Assembly (NCBI GenBank): GCA_021793115.1
Contig: JAJYTJ010000217.1
Location: 1 to 5,308 of the forward strand
Source of the DNA: Actinomycetes bacterium
GTDB lineage: Bacteria; Actinomycetota; Actinomycetes; Actinomycetales; Cellulomonadaceae
Direction of reading: 5' to 3'
Length of the DNA stretch: 5,308 nucleotides
Shown: one piece after another, positions 1 to 5,308 of the stretch
How the letters are laid out: every line of letters begins with the position of its first letter
Numbering within the stretch: position 1 is the stretch's first letter
Made by a program: the position numbers and the translations under genes
Notes under the pieces: model-generated
Seen by the model: the letters and a program-made list of their open reading frames with translations, nothing else
Told to the model about the DNA's origin: nothing
Databases searched by the model: none

Positions 1-987
1 ACGCCCGCCTACCTCCTCACCGGTCACCCGCTGCCACCGCCGCTCGACGGCGCGGCCTGGTTCACGCAGTGGCGGGTGGACCCGATCACGCTGGCGGCCA
101 CGGTGGCCGGACTCGTCGTGTACCTGCGGTGGGTGCAGCGCCTGCGTGCGCGGGGCGACGGCTGGCCCGTGCTGCGCACCGCGGCGTGGGTCGCGGGGAT
201 GGTCGTCTTCGGGTGGACGACGAGCGGTGGCCCCAACGTCTACGGGCACGTCCTGTTCAGCGCCCACATGGTGCAGCACATGGTGCTGGTCATGGTGGTC
301 CCGGTGCTCGTCGTGCTCGCCGCGCCCGTCACGCTCGCGCTGCGCGCGCTGCCCGCCCGCGCCGCGACGTCCCCGGGCGACGAGTCGCGCGGTCCCCGGG
401 AGTGGCTGCTCGCGCTGGTCCACAGCCGGGTCGCCCGCGTGATGTCGAACCCCGTGGTCGCGGCGGTGAACTTCGCGGGCTCGCTGATCGTCTTCTACTA
501 CTCGGAGGTGTTCGGCTGGTCGCTGCGCACCCCGGAGGGCCACCTGTTCATGGTGGTGCACTTCAGCCTCGCGGGGTACCTGTTCGCCAACGCGCTGATC
601 GGCATCGACCCGGGCCCGCGGCGTCCGGGCTACCCGCAGCGGCTGCTGCTGCTGTTCGCGACGATGGCGTTCCACGCGTTCTTCGGCGTCGCGCTCATCA
701 GCGGCGACGTGCTGCTCGTCGCGAGCTGGTTCGGGCTGATGGGCCGCACCTGGGGGCCGAGCGCGATCGCGGACCAGCACATCGGCGGGGCCGTCGCCTG
801 GGGCATCGGCGAGCTGCCGACGCTCGCGCTGGCGGTCGGCGTGGCGGCGGCATGGGCCCGGGACGACGAGCGCTTCGCGCGTCGCCGCGACCGCCGCGTG
901 GTGCGCGAGGGGGGCGACCTCGAGCTCGACGAGTACAACGCGATGCTCGCGCGCCTGGCGCGGGACGACACGCCACCGCGGTCCTGA
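1..987 (+). CDS. ctaG: CtaG-type cytochrome c oxidase assembly protein, probable C-terminal part of a CopD-CtaG fusion (5' partial)
   Basis: The frame is open from base 1 to the TGA at 985-987, giving 328 visible residues. It is an integral membrane protein with about seven hydrophobic segments (near residues 28-43, 58-73, 90-110, 150-172, 181-201, 214-235 and 261-286). Family marks are the His-rich HMVQHMVL in segment 3 (residues 89-96), the GIDPGPRRPGYPQR loop before segment 6, and DQHIGG followed by ELPTLAL at segment 7. The family (caa3_CtaG) helps mature the copper centres of cytochrome c oxidase; the conserved His residues as copper ligands are inference. A GTG at 76 could be called as a start, but the 25 residues before it (AYLLTGHPLP, then AWFTQW) match the linker that normally precedes this domain in actinobacterial CopD-CtaG fusions, so I take the gene as truncated by the window edge. 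The tail after segment 7 is charged and probably cytoplasmic. The CopD half is not visible. Confident in the CtaG domain, less so in the fusion. Confidence 0.88.
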   Translation, partial: TPAYLLTGHPLPPPLDGAAWFTQWRVDPITLAATVAGLVVYLRWVQRLRARGDGWPVLRTAAWVAGMVVFGWTTSGGPNVYGHVLFSAHMVQHMVLVMVVPVLVVLAAPVTLALRALPARAATSPGDESRGPREWLLALVHSRVARVMSNPVVAAVNFAGSLIVFYYSEVFGWSLRTPEGHLFMVVHFSLAGYLFANALIGIDPGPRRPGYPQRLLLLFATMAFHAFFGVALISGDVLLVASWFGLMGRTWGPSAIADQHIGGAVAWGIGELPTLALAVGVAAAWARDDERFARRRDRRVVREGGDLELDEYNAMLARLARDDTPPRS

Positions 988-1064
988 CGGGGGCGGGCCG
1001 CCGACGAGGGCCCTGACCTGCCACGCCACGTCGCGTCCCGCCCACGGGCGTCGGCCCCACGTGA

Positions 1065-1070
1065 TAGGAA
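1065..1070 (+). promoter_or_regulatory. AGGAA Shine-Dalgarno, or TAGGAA -10-like element, upstream of the S9 peptidase
   Basis: AGGAA at 1066-1070 lies 7 bases before the GTG at 1078 and supports that start. The overlapping hexamer TAGGAA (1065-1070) also resembles an actinobacterial -10 element (TANNNT, last base off consensus) and sits where transcription would begin at or next to the GTG. Either reading, ribosome binding site or leaderless promoter, fits. No -35 box is evident upstream. Confidence 0.5.
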
Positions 1071-1077
1071 CGAACGC

Positions 1078-3126
1078 GTGACAGCTTTCGACGACCTCGA
1101 CTCCTACCTCGCCCTGCCCCGCCTGTCCGGCCTCGTGCTGTCGCCCGACGGCACCCGCCTCGTGACGGCGGTGCAGACGCTCGACCCGCGGTCGACGGCG
1201 TACGTCACCGCGCTGTGGGAGGTGGACCCGGCGGGCGTCGCACCGGCACGGCGGCTGACCCGCAGCGCCAAGGGCGAGGCCGGAGCGGCCTTCACGCCGT
1301 CGGGCGACCTGCTGTTCACGTCCGGCCGCCCCGACCCGGACCTGGCCGAGCCGGACGACGAGGCGGCGGACCTGTGGCTGCTGCCGGCCACCGGGGGCGA
1401 GGCCCGGGTCGTCGCGCACCGCAAGGGCGGGCTGAGCGAGCTCGCCGTGGCGACCGGCGCACCGGTGCTCGTCGTCGGCTCCGGGGTGCTGCCGCACGCC
1501 GCGGACGACGCCCAGGACGAGCAGCTGCGCAAGGACCGCAAGGACAAGAAGGTCGCGGCGATCCTCCACACCGGCTACCCGGTGCGCTACTGGGACCACG
1601 ACCTGGGGCCGGACGAGCCGCACTGGTTCGTCGGCACGCTGCCCGACGGCCCCCAGCCCGCCGGGGCGGCCGAGCCGCGCGTCACCCTGACGGACGTCAC
1701 GCCGCAGCCGGGGCGGGCGCTCGACGAGCAGCATGCCGCGATCAGCCCGGACGGCCGCACGCTCGTCACCGGCTGGGCCAGCCCGTGCGCCGACGCGGAC
1801 CAACGCAGCTCGCTGGTGGCGATCGACGTGGCGAGCGGGGAGCGGCGGACGGTGGTCGCCGACGACGGCTACGACGTCGGCGGCCCGGCGATCTCCCCGG
1901 ACGGACGGTGGGTCGCCTTCCAGCGGGAGTTCATGTCGAGCCCGGCCCAGGCGCCGCGCGTCGACCTGGCGATCGTGCCGCTGGCAGGCGGCGAGGTCCG
2001 TGCGCGCACCGCCGGATGGGACCGCTGGCCCGACGCCGTCACATGGCTGCCGGACTCCTCCGGCCTGCTGGTGGTCGCGTCCGACGACGGGCGCCAGCCC
2101 GTGTTCCGGGTCTCCCTCGACGGTGACGTCACGCGTGTCACCAGCGACGCCGCCGCCTTCCACGCCGTGCAGGTGTCGCCGGACGGCACCACGGCGTACG
2201 CCCTGCGCTCGTCGTACCTGGCGCCGGCGCACCCGGTGCGGATCGACCTCACCGGCACCCTGCCGGCGCCCGCCGAGCCGCTGCCGGGGCCCGCGCCGCT
2301 GCCCGAGCTGCCGGGGCGGCTCGAGGAGGTCGAGACCACCGCGGCCGACGGCACGCGGGTCCGCGCCTGGCTGGCGCTGCCGCACGACGCCTCGGCCGAG
2401 CACCGGGTGCCGCTGCTGCTGTGGATCCATGGCGGCCCGCTCGGCTCCTGGAACGACTGGTCGTGGCGCTGGTGCCCGTGGCTGCTCGTCGCCCGCGGGT
2501 ACGCGGTGCTGCTGCCCGACCCGGCGCTGTCGCTGGGCTACGGGCAGGACTTCGTGCAGCGGGGCTGGGGGCAGTGGGGCGGCGCGCCGTTCACCGACCT
2601 CATGGCCGCCACGGACGCCGCCCTCACCAGGGACGACGTCGACCCGTCCCGGACCGCGGCGATGGGCGGGTCGTTCGGTGGGTACATGGCGAACTGGGTC
2701 GCCGGGCACACCGACCGGTTCCGCGCCATCGTCACGCACGCGTCGCTGTGGGCCCTCGACCAGTTCGGGCCGACGACCGACGCCGCGTTCTACTGGCGGC
2801 GGGAGATGACTCCGGAGATGGCGCTGCACAACTCCCCGCATCGCCACGTGGCCGAGATCAGGACGCCGATGCTCGTGGTCCACGGCGACCACGACTACCG
2901 GGTGCCGATCGGCGAGGGCCTGCGGCTGTGGTACGAGCTCCTGGCGCACTCGCAGCTCGCGGCGGACGACGAGGGTCGCACCCCCCACCGGTTCCTCTAC
3001 TTCCCGAACGAGAACCACTGGGTGCTCAGCCCGCAGCACGCGGCGATCTGGTACGGCACGGTGTACGCCTTCCTCGCCGAGCACGTGCTCGGCGAGCCCG
3101 CGGAGTACCCGCGCCTGCTCGGGTGA
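1078..3126 (+). CDS. S9 family serine peptidase (prolyl oligopeptidase / acylaminoacyl-peptidase type)
   Basis: This is a complete 682-residue protein starting at GTG 1078, with AGGAA 7 bases upstream. There is no signal peptide or membrane segment, so it is probably cytoplasmic. Residues about 1-400 form a beta-propeller, with repeated SPDG-type blade turns (LSPDGTRL near residue 21, ISPDGRTL, ISPDGRWV, VSPDGTTAY). A basic stretch, RKDRKDKK, precedes the GYPVRYWDHDLGP segment typical of this bacterial subgroup. Residues about 420-672 are the alpha/beta hydrolase. The HGGP at 451-454 is the likely oxyanion-hole region. The nucleophile is Ser532 in GGSFGGYM, the acid is Asp606 in HGDHDYRVP, and the base is His647 in PNENHW. 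The triad order and spacing match S9C-type enzymes, which cleave short peptides or remove acylated or dipeptide N-terminal units; the propeller limits access to small substrates. The exact specificity cannot be read from the sequence. Length is normal for the family and nothing looks broken. The gene stands 90 bases after the ctaG-like gene, with no functional link evident. Confidence 0.93.
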   Translation: MTAFDDLDSYLALPRLSGLVLSPDGTRLVTAVQTLDPRSTAYVTALWEVDPAGVAPARRLTRSAKGEAGAAFTPSGDLLFTSGRPDPDLAEPDDEAADLWLLPATGGEARVVAHRKGGLSELAVATGAPVLVVGSGVLPHAADDAQDEQLRKDRKDKKVAAILHTGYPVRYWDHDLGPDEPHWFVGTLPDGPQPAGAAEPRVTLTDVTPQPGRALDEQHAAISPDGRTLVTGWASPCADADQRSSLVAIDVASGERRTVVADDGYDVGGPAISPDGRWVAFQREFMSSPAQAPRVDLAIVPLAGGEVRARTAGWDRWPDAVTWLPDSSGLLVVASDDGRQPVFRVSLDGDVTRVTSDAAAFHAVQVSPDGTTAYALRSSYLAPAHPVRIDLTGTLPAPAEPLPGPAPLPELPGRLEEVETTAADGTRVRAWLALPHDASAEHRVPLLLWIHGGPLGSWNDWSWRWCPWLLVARGYAVLLPDPALSLGYGQDFVQRGWGQWGGAPFTDLMAATDAALTRDDVDPSRTAAMGGSFGGYMANWVAGHTDRFRAIVTHASLWALDQFGPTTDAAFYWRREMTPEMALHNSPHRHVAEIRTPMLVVHGDHDYRVPIGEGLRLWYELLAHSQLAADDEGRTPHRFLYFPNENHWVLSPQHAAIWYGTVYAFLAEHVLGEPAEYPRLLG

Positions 3127-3143
3127 CACCACCGGGTGATCTC

Positions 3144-3159
3144 ACCCCCGGGCGGGGGT
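3144..3159 (+). terminator. GC hairpin after the S9 peptidase, possible terminator
   Basis: ACCCCC (3144-3149) and GGGGGT (3154-3159) form a perfect 6-bp stem with a GGGC loop, starting 18 bases after the peptidase stop codon. No T-tract follows, so it is not a classical intrinsic terminator, though T-poor hairpins are common at actinobacterial gene ends. A competing arm pair, GGGTGA (3134-3139) and TCACCC (3142-3147), shares bases with the left arm. Confidence 0.35.
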
Positions 3160-3175
3160 CCCGGCGGCACCGGAG

Positions 3176-3202
3176 CGGGTCGGTATCGGGGATGATGACC
3201 CG
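3176..3202. promoter_or_regulatory. Interrupted inverted repeat upstream of the GGDEF gene, possible operator
   Basis: CGGGTC (3176-3181) and GACCCG (3197-3202) are perfect inverted 6-mers separated by 15 bases, ending 28 bases before the chosen GTG start. The position suits a repressor or activator site overlapping a promoter. Such 6-mer pairs also arise by chance in DNA this GC-rich, and no sigma-factor consensus is clear nearby, so this is a weak call. Confidence 0.2.
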
Positions 3203-3220
3203 GATGTCCGCCCGAGGGAC

Positions 3221-3225
3221 GGAGG
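3221..3225 (+). promoter_or_regulatory. Ribosome binding site GGAGG that decides the GGDEF gene start
   Basis: GGAGG at 3221-3225 is 5 bases from the GTG at 3231 and 8 bases from the adjacent in-frame GTG at 3234. It favours these over the in-frame ATG codons at 3192, 3195 and 3204, which have no comparable purine-rich site at good spacing; there is only GGGG directly abutting the first. The choice between the two GTGs changes the protein by one residue. Confidence 0.65.
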
Positions 3226-3230
3226 CACGC

Positions 3231-4586
3231 GTGGTGGACCCCCTCGTCGCGCCCGTCGCCGGGATCGTCGAGATCGCCGCGGCGGGCCACCGCCTCGAGA
3301 TGGCGCGCGACGTCGACGACGTCGCGGAGATCGCCGCGGAGTCCGCGCTGGAGGTCCTCGCCGCGTCGAGCGCCACGCTGTGCCGCATCGCGCAGGACAC
3401 CTGCCGGACGATCGCCGCAGCGCCCCCCTCGCGGGACGTGCGGGAGGTGCTGCTCACGCAGGCCTCGCAGCGCGCGGAGGATCGGCCGGCGCTGCGGTCG
3501 CTCATCAGCGAGCGGGCGTCGTGGCGCGCCGACGTCACCGACCCGCAGTCCGACGCGGTCGAGGTCGGCACGCTGCGCGACCTCGGCGGCACGTCCGCCC
3601 TCGGCGTGCCGGTGGTGGTCAACGGCGCCGTGTGGGGCCAGCTCGCCGCGCTGCGCCGGGTCGCGGGTCACCCGTTCACCGACCGCGAGGTCGCGGCCGC
3701 CGAGGTGCTCGCCGGGCTCGTCGCCGGGGCGGTCGCCCGGGTGGACCTCGAGGGCCAGGTGCGTCACCTCGTCGCCGACGACCCGCTGACCGGCCTCGGC
3801 AACCGCCGGATCGCCGACGCGGCCGCCGACTACGCGCTGGCGAGCGGCCGGGAGACGTGCATCGTGATGTGCGATGTCGACGGGCTCAAGCGGGTGAACG
3901 ACGAGCTGGGCCACGACGTGGGCGACGACCTGCTGCGCTCGGTGGGCGACGTGCTGCGCCGCATCACCGAGGAGCTGCCGGGCTCGACCGCCGCGCGCAT
4001 CGGAGGCGACGAGTTCTCCGTCGTGACGATCGGGCACCGCCGCGCGCAGGTGCAGGAGGCCGTCAGCCGGATCGTCGCCGAGTTCCCCTTGCCGCACGGT
4101 GCCGCGATCTCCTACGGGGTGGCCTCCACCGCGGTGACGGGCGCCGTGCCGGCGCGCACCCTGTTCCGCCGGGCGGACGCCGCGCAGTACCGCGCGAAGC
4201 GGGCGCGCGCCCGGCTGCGCCAGCTGTCGCTGCCGCCGCAGGCCGACCCGGCCGTCACGGCGGAGCGCATCCTGGTGTCCGGCACGGCGGCGCTCGGGCA
4301 CGCGTCCACGGGCGTGGTGGCCCGGCTGTGCGCGGTGGCGGCCGGTGCCGCGGACGTGCTGGGAGGTGGCGACTGGTCGGTCAGCGGCCGCCTCGACGGG
4401 GGTGAGCCGACGGTCGTGGCGCGCGGCGGCAGCCCGGCCGACCTGGGCAGCGGCGCCGTGCGCCTCGAGGGCGCCTACGAGAGCTGGTCGGTCGGCGTCG
4501 GCGCGTCGGCGACGGCCGCGACCGGCGACGCCGTGCGCACCGCGCTGCACGCGCTCGTGGCGGTGGCGGTGCTGGGCGCGGCCTGA
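3231..4586 (+). CDS. GAF-GGDEF protein, predicted soluble diguanylate cyclase
   Basis: This is a 451-residue protein from GTG 3231, chosen for the GGAGG site 5 bases upstream; the frame stays open well upstream inside the peptidase gene, which is only a shadow. No signal peptide or membrane segment is seen. Residues about 24-170 form a GAF-like sensor domain, best seen in the second half (SALGVPVVVNGAVWGQL near 122-138, then PFTDREV near 148-154). A short helical linker leads into the GGDEF domain (about 180-330), which starts with DPLTGLGNRR (184-193). It has the metal-binding DVDGLK (Asp215), then ND and GHDVGDD, the active-site GGDEF (258-262), and the closing ADAAQYRAKR (315-324). All expected catalytic residues are present, so it should make c-di-GMP from two GTP. 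The RxxD inhibitory site, normally five residues before GGDEF, is replaced by LPGS. A C-terminal extension of about 120 residues (about 332-451) is unassigned; it may be a degenerate half-GAF. The GAF ligand is unknown. Confidence 0.9.
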   Translation: MVDPLVAPVAGIVEIAAAGHRLEMARDVDDVAEIAAESALEVLAASSATLCRIAQDTCRTIAAAPPSRDVREVLLTQASQRAEDRPALRSLISERASWRADVTDPQSDAVEVGTLRDLGGTSALGVPVVVNGAVWGQLAALRRVAGHPFTDREVAAAEVLAGLVAGAVARVDLEGQVRHLVADDPLTGLGNRRIADAAADYALASGRETCIVMCDVDGLKRVNDELGHDVGDDLLRSVGDVLRRITEELPGSTAARIGGDEFSVVTIGHRRAQVQEAVSRIVAEFPLPHGAAISYGVASTAVTGAVPARTLFRRADAAQYRAKRARARLRQLSLPPQADPAVTAERILVSGTAALGHASTGVVARLCAVAAGAADVLGGGDWSVSGRLDGGEPTVVARGGSPADLGSGAVRLEGAYESWSVGVGASATAATGDAVRTALHALVAVAVLGAA

Positions 4587-4613
4587 CCGCGCCCGGGGAG
4601 GACGGGCACGTCG

Positions 4614-4653
4614 CGGCGTCCGCTGCATGCCGCCTGGCGCCGCCGGCGTCCGC
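4614..4653. repeat. 10-bp direct repeat, 30-bp period, in the convergent gap
   Basis: CGGCGTCCGC occurs at 4614-4623 and again at 4644-4653, exactly 30 bases apart, in the non-coding gap between the GGDEF gene and the NHL gene. Within the interval lies the arm GGCGC (4636-4640), which can pair with GCGCC (4652-4656). No function is assigned; chance is possible given the composition. Confidence 0.45.
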
Positions 4654-4660
4654 GCCACAG

Positions 4661-4681
4661 CCCGCGGCCCGCGGCCCGCGG
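4661..4681. repeat. Three tandem CCCGCGG units in the convergent gap, possible two-way terminator
   Basis: The 7-mer CCCGCGG is repeated perfectly three times at 4661-4667, 4668-4674 and 4675-4681. Each unit contains the palindrome CCGCGG, so the first and third can pair as a 6-bp stem with an 8-base loop on either strand. It lies between the stop codons of two converging genes (4586 and 4708), where a bidirectional terminator would be expected. There is no T-tract on either side. The repeat is plain; the terminator role is inference. Confidence 0.4.
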
Positions 4682-4707
4682 CCGGCTTCCGTCGTCGTCG
4701 CGATCCG

Positions 4708-5308
4708 TCAGGAGCCGAGCAGCGGCAGTGTCAGGCTCGTCGGGCCGCCGGCGGTGAGGCGGATCGGCACGCCCCAGTCCTGCTGTGCCAGGTGGCAGGC
4801 GGGGAACTCGACCGCGGGGTCCGCGTCGCAGCTGGCGGCCCGTGCCGAGACGTGCAGCACCCCCTCCGGGACGTCGGGGTTGAGCCGCAGCCGACGCGTC
4901 AGCGGCACGTCGTCGCCGGCGCCGTCGAGCAGCAGCTCGGACGGGGACGAGGACACCGACAGCTGGGTGGACGGGCCGTAGCGCTCGTCGACCTTGTGCC
5001 CGGGCGCGGGCGTGAAGGGCACCACGAGCTCGAGGTCCCCCGGCGCGACCTCGATCACCGGCCGTTGGGTCCGGTGCGCGCCGCGGTCCACCGCCGTGGC
5101 GCCCGACGAGGCCAGCCGCGTGATCCGGTGCGCCGCCGACTCGACGACGAGCACTCCATCGGCCGTGACCACGAGCCCCGACGGCTCGGCGAGCCCCTCC
5201 GCGACCGTGGCGACCACGCCGCCCCCGCTCACGCCCGCCGCGCCGCCGCCGACCGCGCCGACCGTGCCCGCCGCGCCGCCGCCGCTCACGCCCACCGCGC
5301 CGCCGCCG
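4708..5308 (-). CDS. NHL-repeat protein, NHLRC2-like (C-terminal part, 5' partial)
   Basis: On the minus strand the frame is open from the right window edge to the TGA at 4710-4708, giving 199 visible residues. A GTG at 5295 is a possible start codon, but the frame continues past it and the content is plainly mid-protein. After a Gly/Ala-rich stretch of about 30 residues comes one NHL beta-propeller blade (LAEPSGLVVTADGVLVV, then ESAAHRITRL). About 115 residues of a beta-rich C-terminal domain follow, with FTPAPGHKVDERYGPST, TRRLRLN, and a segment with two cysteines (AASC and EFPACH) leading to QQDWGVP. This arrangement matches the end of actinobacterial proteins related to NHLRC2, which have a thioredoxin-like domain, an NHL propeller and a beta-stranded C-terminal domain. 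The thioredoxin-like part would lie outside the window. The cellular role of these bacterial proteins is not well established; a redox role is inference from the family. The gene converges on the GGDEF gene with a 121-base gap. Confidence 0.8.
   Translation of the reverse strand, partial: GGGAVGVSGGGAAGTVGAVGGGAAGVSGGGVVATVAEGLAEPSGLVVTADGVLVVESAAHRITRLASSGATAVDRGAHRTQRPVIEVAPGDLELVVPFTPAPGHKVDERYGPSTQLSVSSSPSELLLDGAGDDVPLTRRLRLNPDVPEGVLHVSARAASCDADPAVEFPACHLAQQDWGVPIRLTAGGPTSLTLPLLGS
5225..5308. repeat. In-frame GC-rich repeats coding for a Gly/Ala linker
   Basis: The 18-mer CCCGCCGCGCCGCCGCCG occurs at 5234-5251 and 5267-5284 exactly, and at 5291-5308 with one change (A for G). A longer 27-base unit beginning CCGCTCACG recurs at 5225-5251 and 5282-5308, 57 bases apart. 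All offsets (33, 24, 57) are multiples of three, so each copy is read in the same frame of the minus-strand NHL gene and gives GGGAAG or GGGAVG, with GVSGGG in between. The array reaches the window edge and may continue. Confidence 0.8.

Noticed and set aside
76..987. A stand-alone CtaG protein starting at GTG 76
   Set aside because: The frame is open to base 1, and the 25 residues before the GTG look like the conserved linker of CopD-CtaG fusions, so the gene most likely begins outside the window.
995..1013. Terminator hairpin GGGCC/GGCCC after the ctaG-like gene
   Set aside because: It has only a 5-bp stem with a 9-base loop and no T-tract, which is close to what chance gives at this GC content. 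A second candidate, CGCCC/GGGCG at 1039-1050, has a two-base loop and is no better.
69..1016. Plus-strand open frame overlapping the ctaG-like gene
   Set aside because: It is Arg/Gly/Ala-rich with no membrane segments or motifs, whereas the other frame gives a coherent membrane protein.
2421..3230. A long N-terminal extension of the GGDEF protein reaching back to 2421
   Set aside because: This stretch is the third-frame shadow of the peptidase gene. It is Arg/Ala/Pro-rich with no domain, and a good GGAGG site marks a start near 3231.
2997..4658. Long minus-strand open frame of 553 codons opposite the GGDEF gene
   Set aside because: Its translation is Arg/His/Ala-rich low-complexity sequence with no recognisable motif, as expected for the antisense of a GC-rich gene; the plus strand there encodes clear domains.
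5225..5308. CRISPR-like array at the right edge
   Set aside because: The repeats are short, GC-only, unevenly spaced (33 and 24 bases) and read in frame within the NHL protein, so they are coding low-complexity repeats.
1..5308. A single functional operon or new multi-gene system across the window
   Set aside because: The genes are separated by gaps of 90-121 bases, the last is on the opposite strand, and the predicted functions (oxidase assembly, peptidase, c-di-GMP synthesis, NHL protein) share no evident pathway.

Overview
The window looks like an ordinary chromosomal stretch from a very GC-rich actinobacterium, most plausibly a Cellulomonas-like member of the Micrococcales. This rests on the base composition, strong G/C at third codon positions, GTG starts, and the protein types present. 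The organism assignment is inference; no RNA gene or marker here settles it.

Layout, left to right. Positions 1-987 (+) hold the C-terminal part of a membrane protein whose visible part is a CtaG-type (caa3) cytochrome c oxidase assembly domain. Its frame is open to the left edge, so it is probably the tail of the CopD-CtaG fusion common in actinobacteria. After a 90-base gap comes a complete S9-family serine peptidase (1078-3126, +) with an N-terminal beta-propeller and a C-terminal alpha/beta hydrolase with an intact Ser-Asp-His triad. After a gap of about 104 bases, with one hairpin and one interrupted dyad, comes a complete GAF-GGDEF protein (about 3231-4586, +), a predicted soluble diguanylate cyclase. 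A 121-base convergent gap rich in short repeats separates it from the C-terminal part of an NHLRC2-like NHL-repeat protein (4708-5308, -), which runs off the right edge.

The three plus-strand genes point the same way but are separated by 90-100 bases and have no obvious shared pathway (copper/respiratory assembly, peptide hydrolysis, c-di-GMP signalling), so I do not claim an operon. I see no mobile element, CRISPR array, tRNA, rRNA or defence cassette, and no convincing undescribed system. The points most worth a second look are the diguanylate cyclase without the canonical inhibitory site and with an unassigned C-terminal extension, and an in-frame GC-rich repeat that codes for a Gly/Ala linker next to the last propeller blade of the NHL protein.
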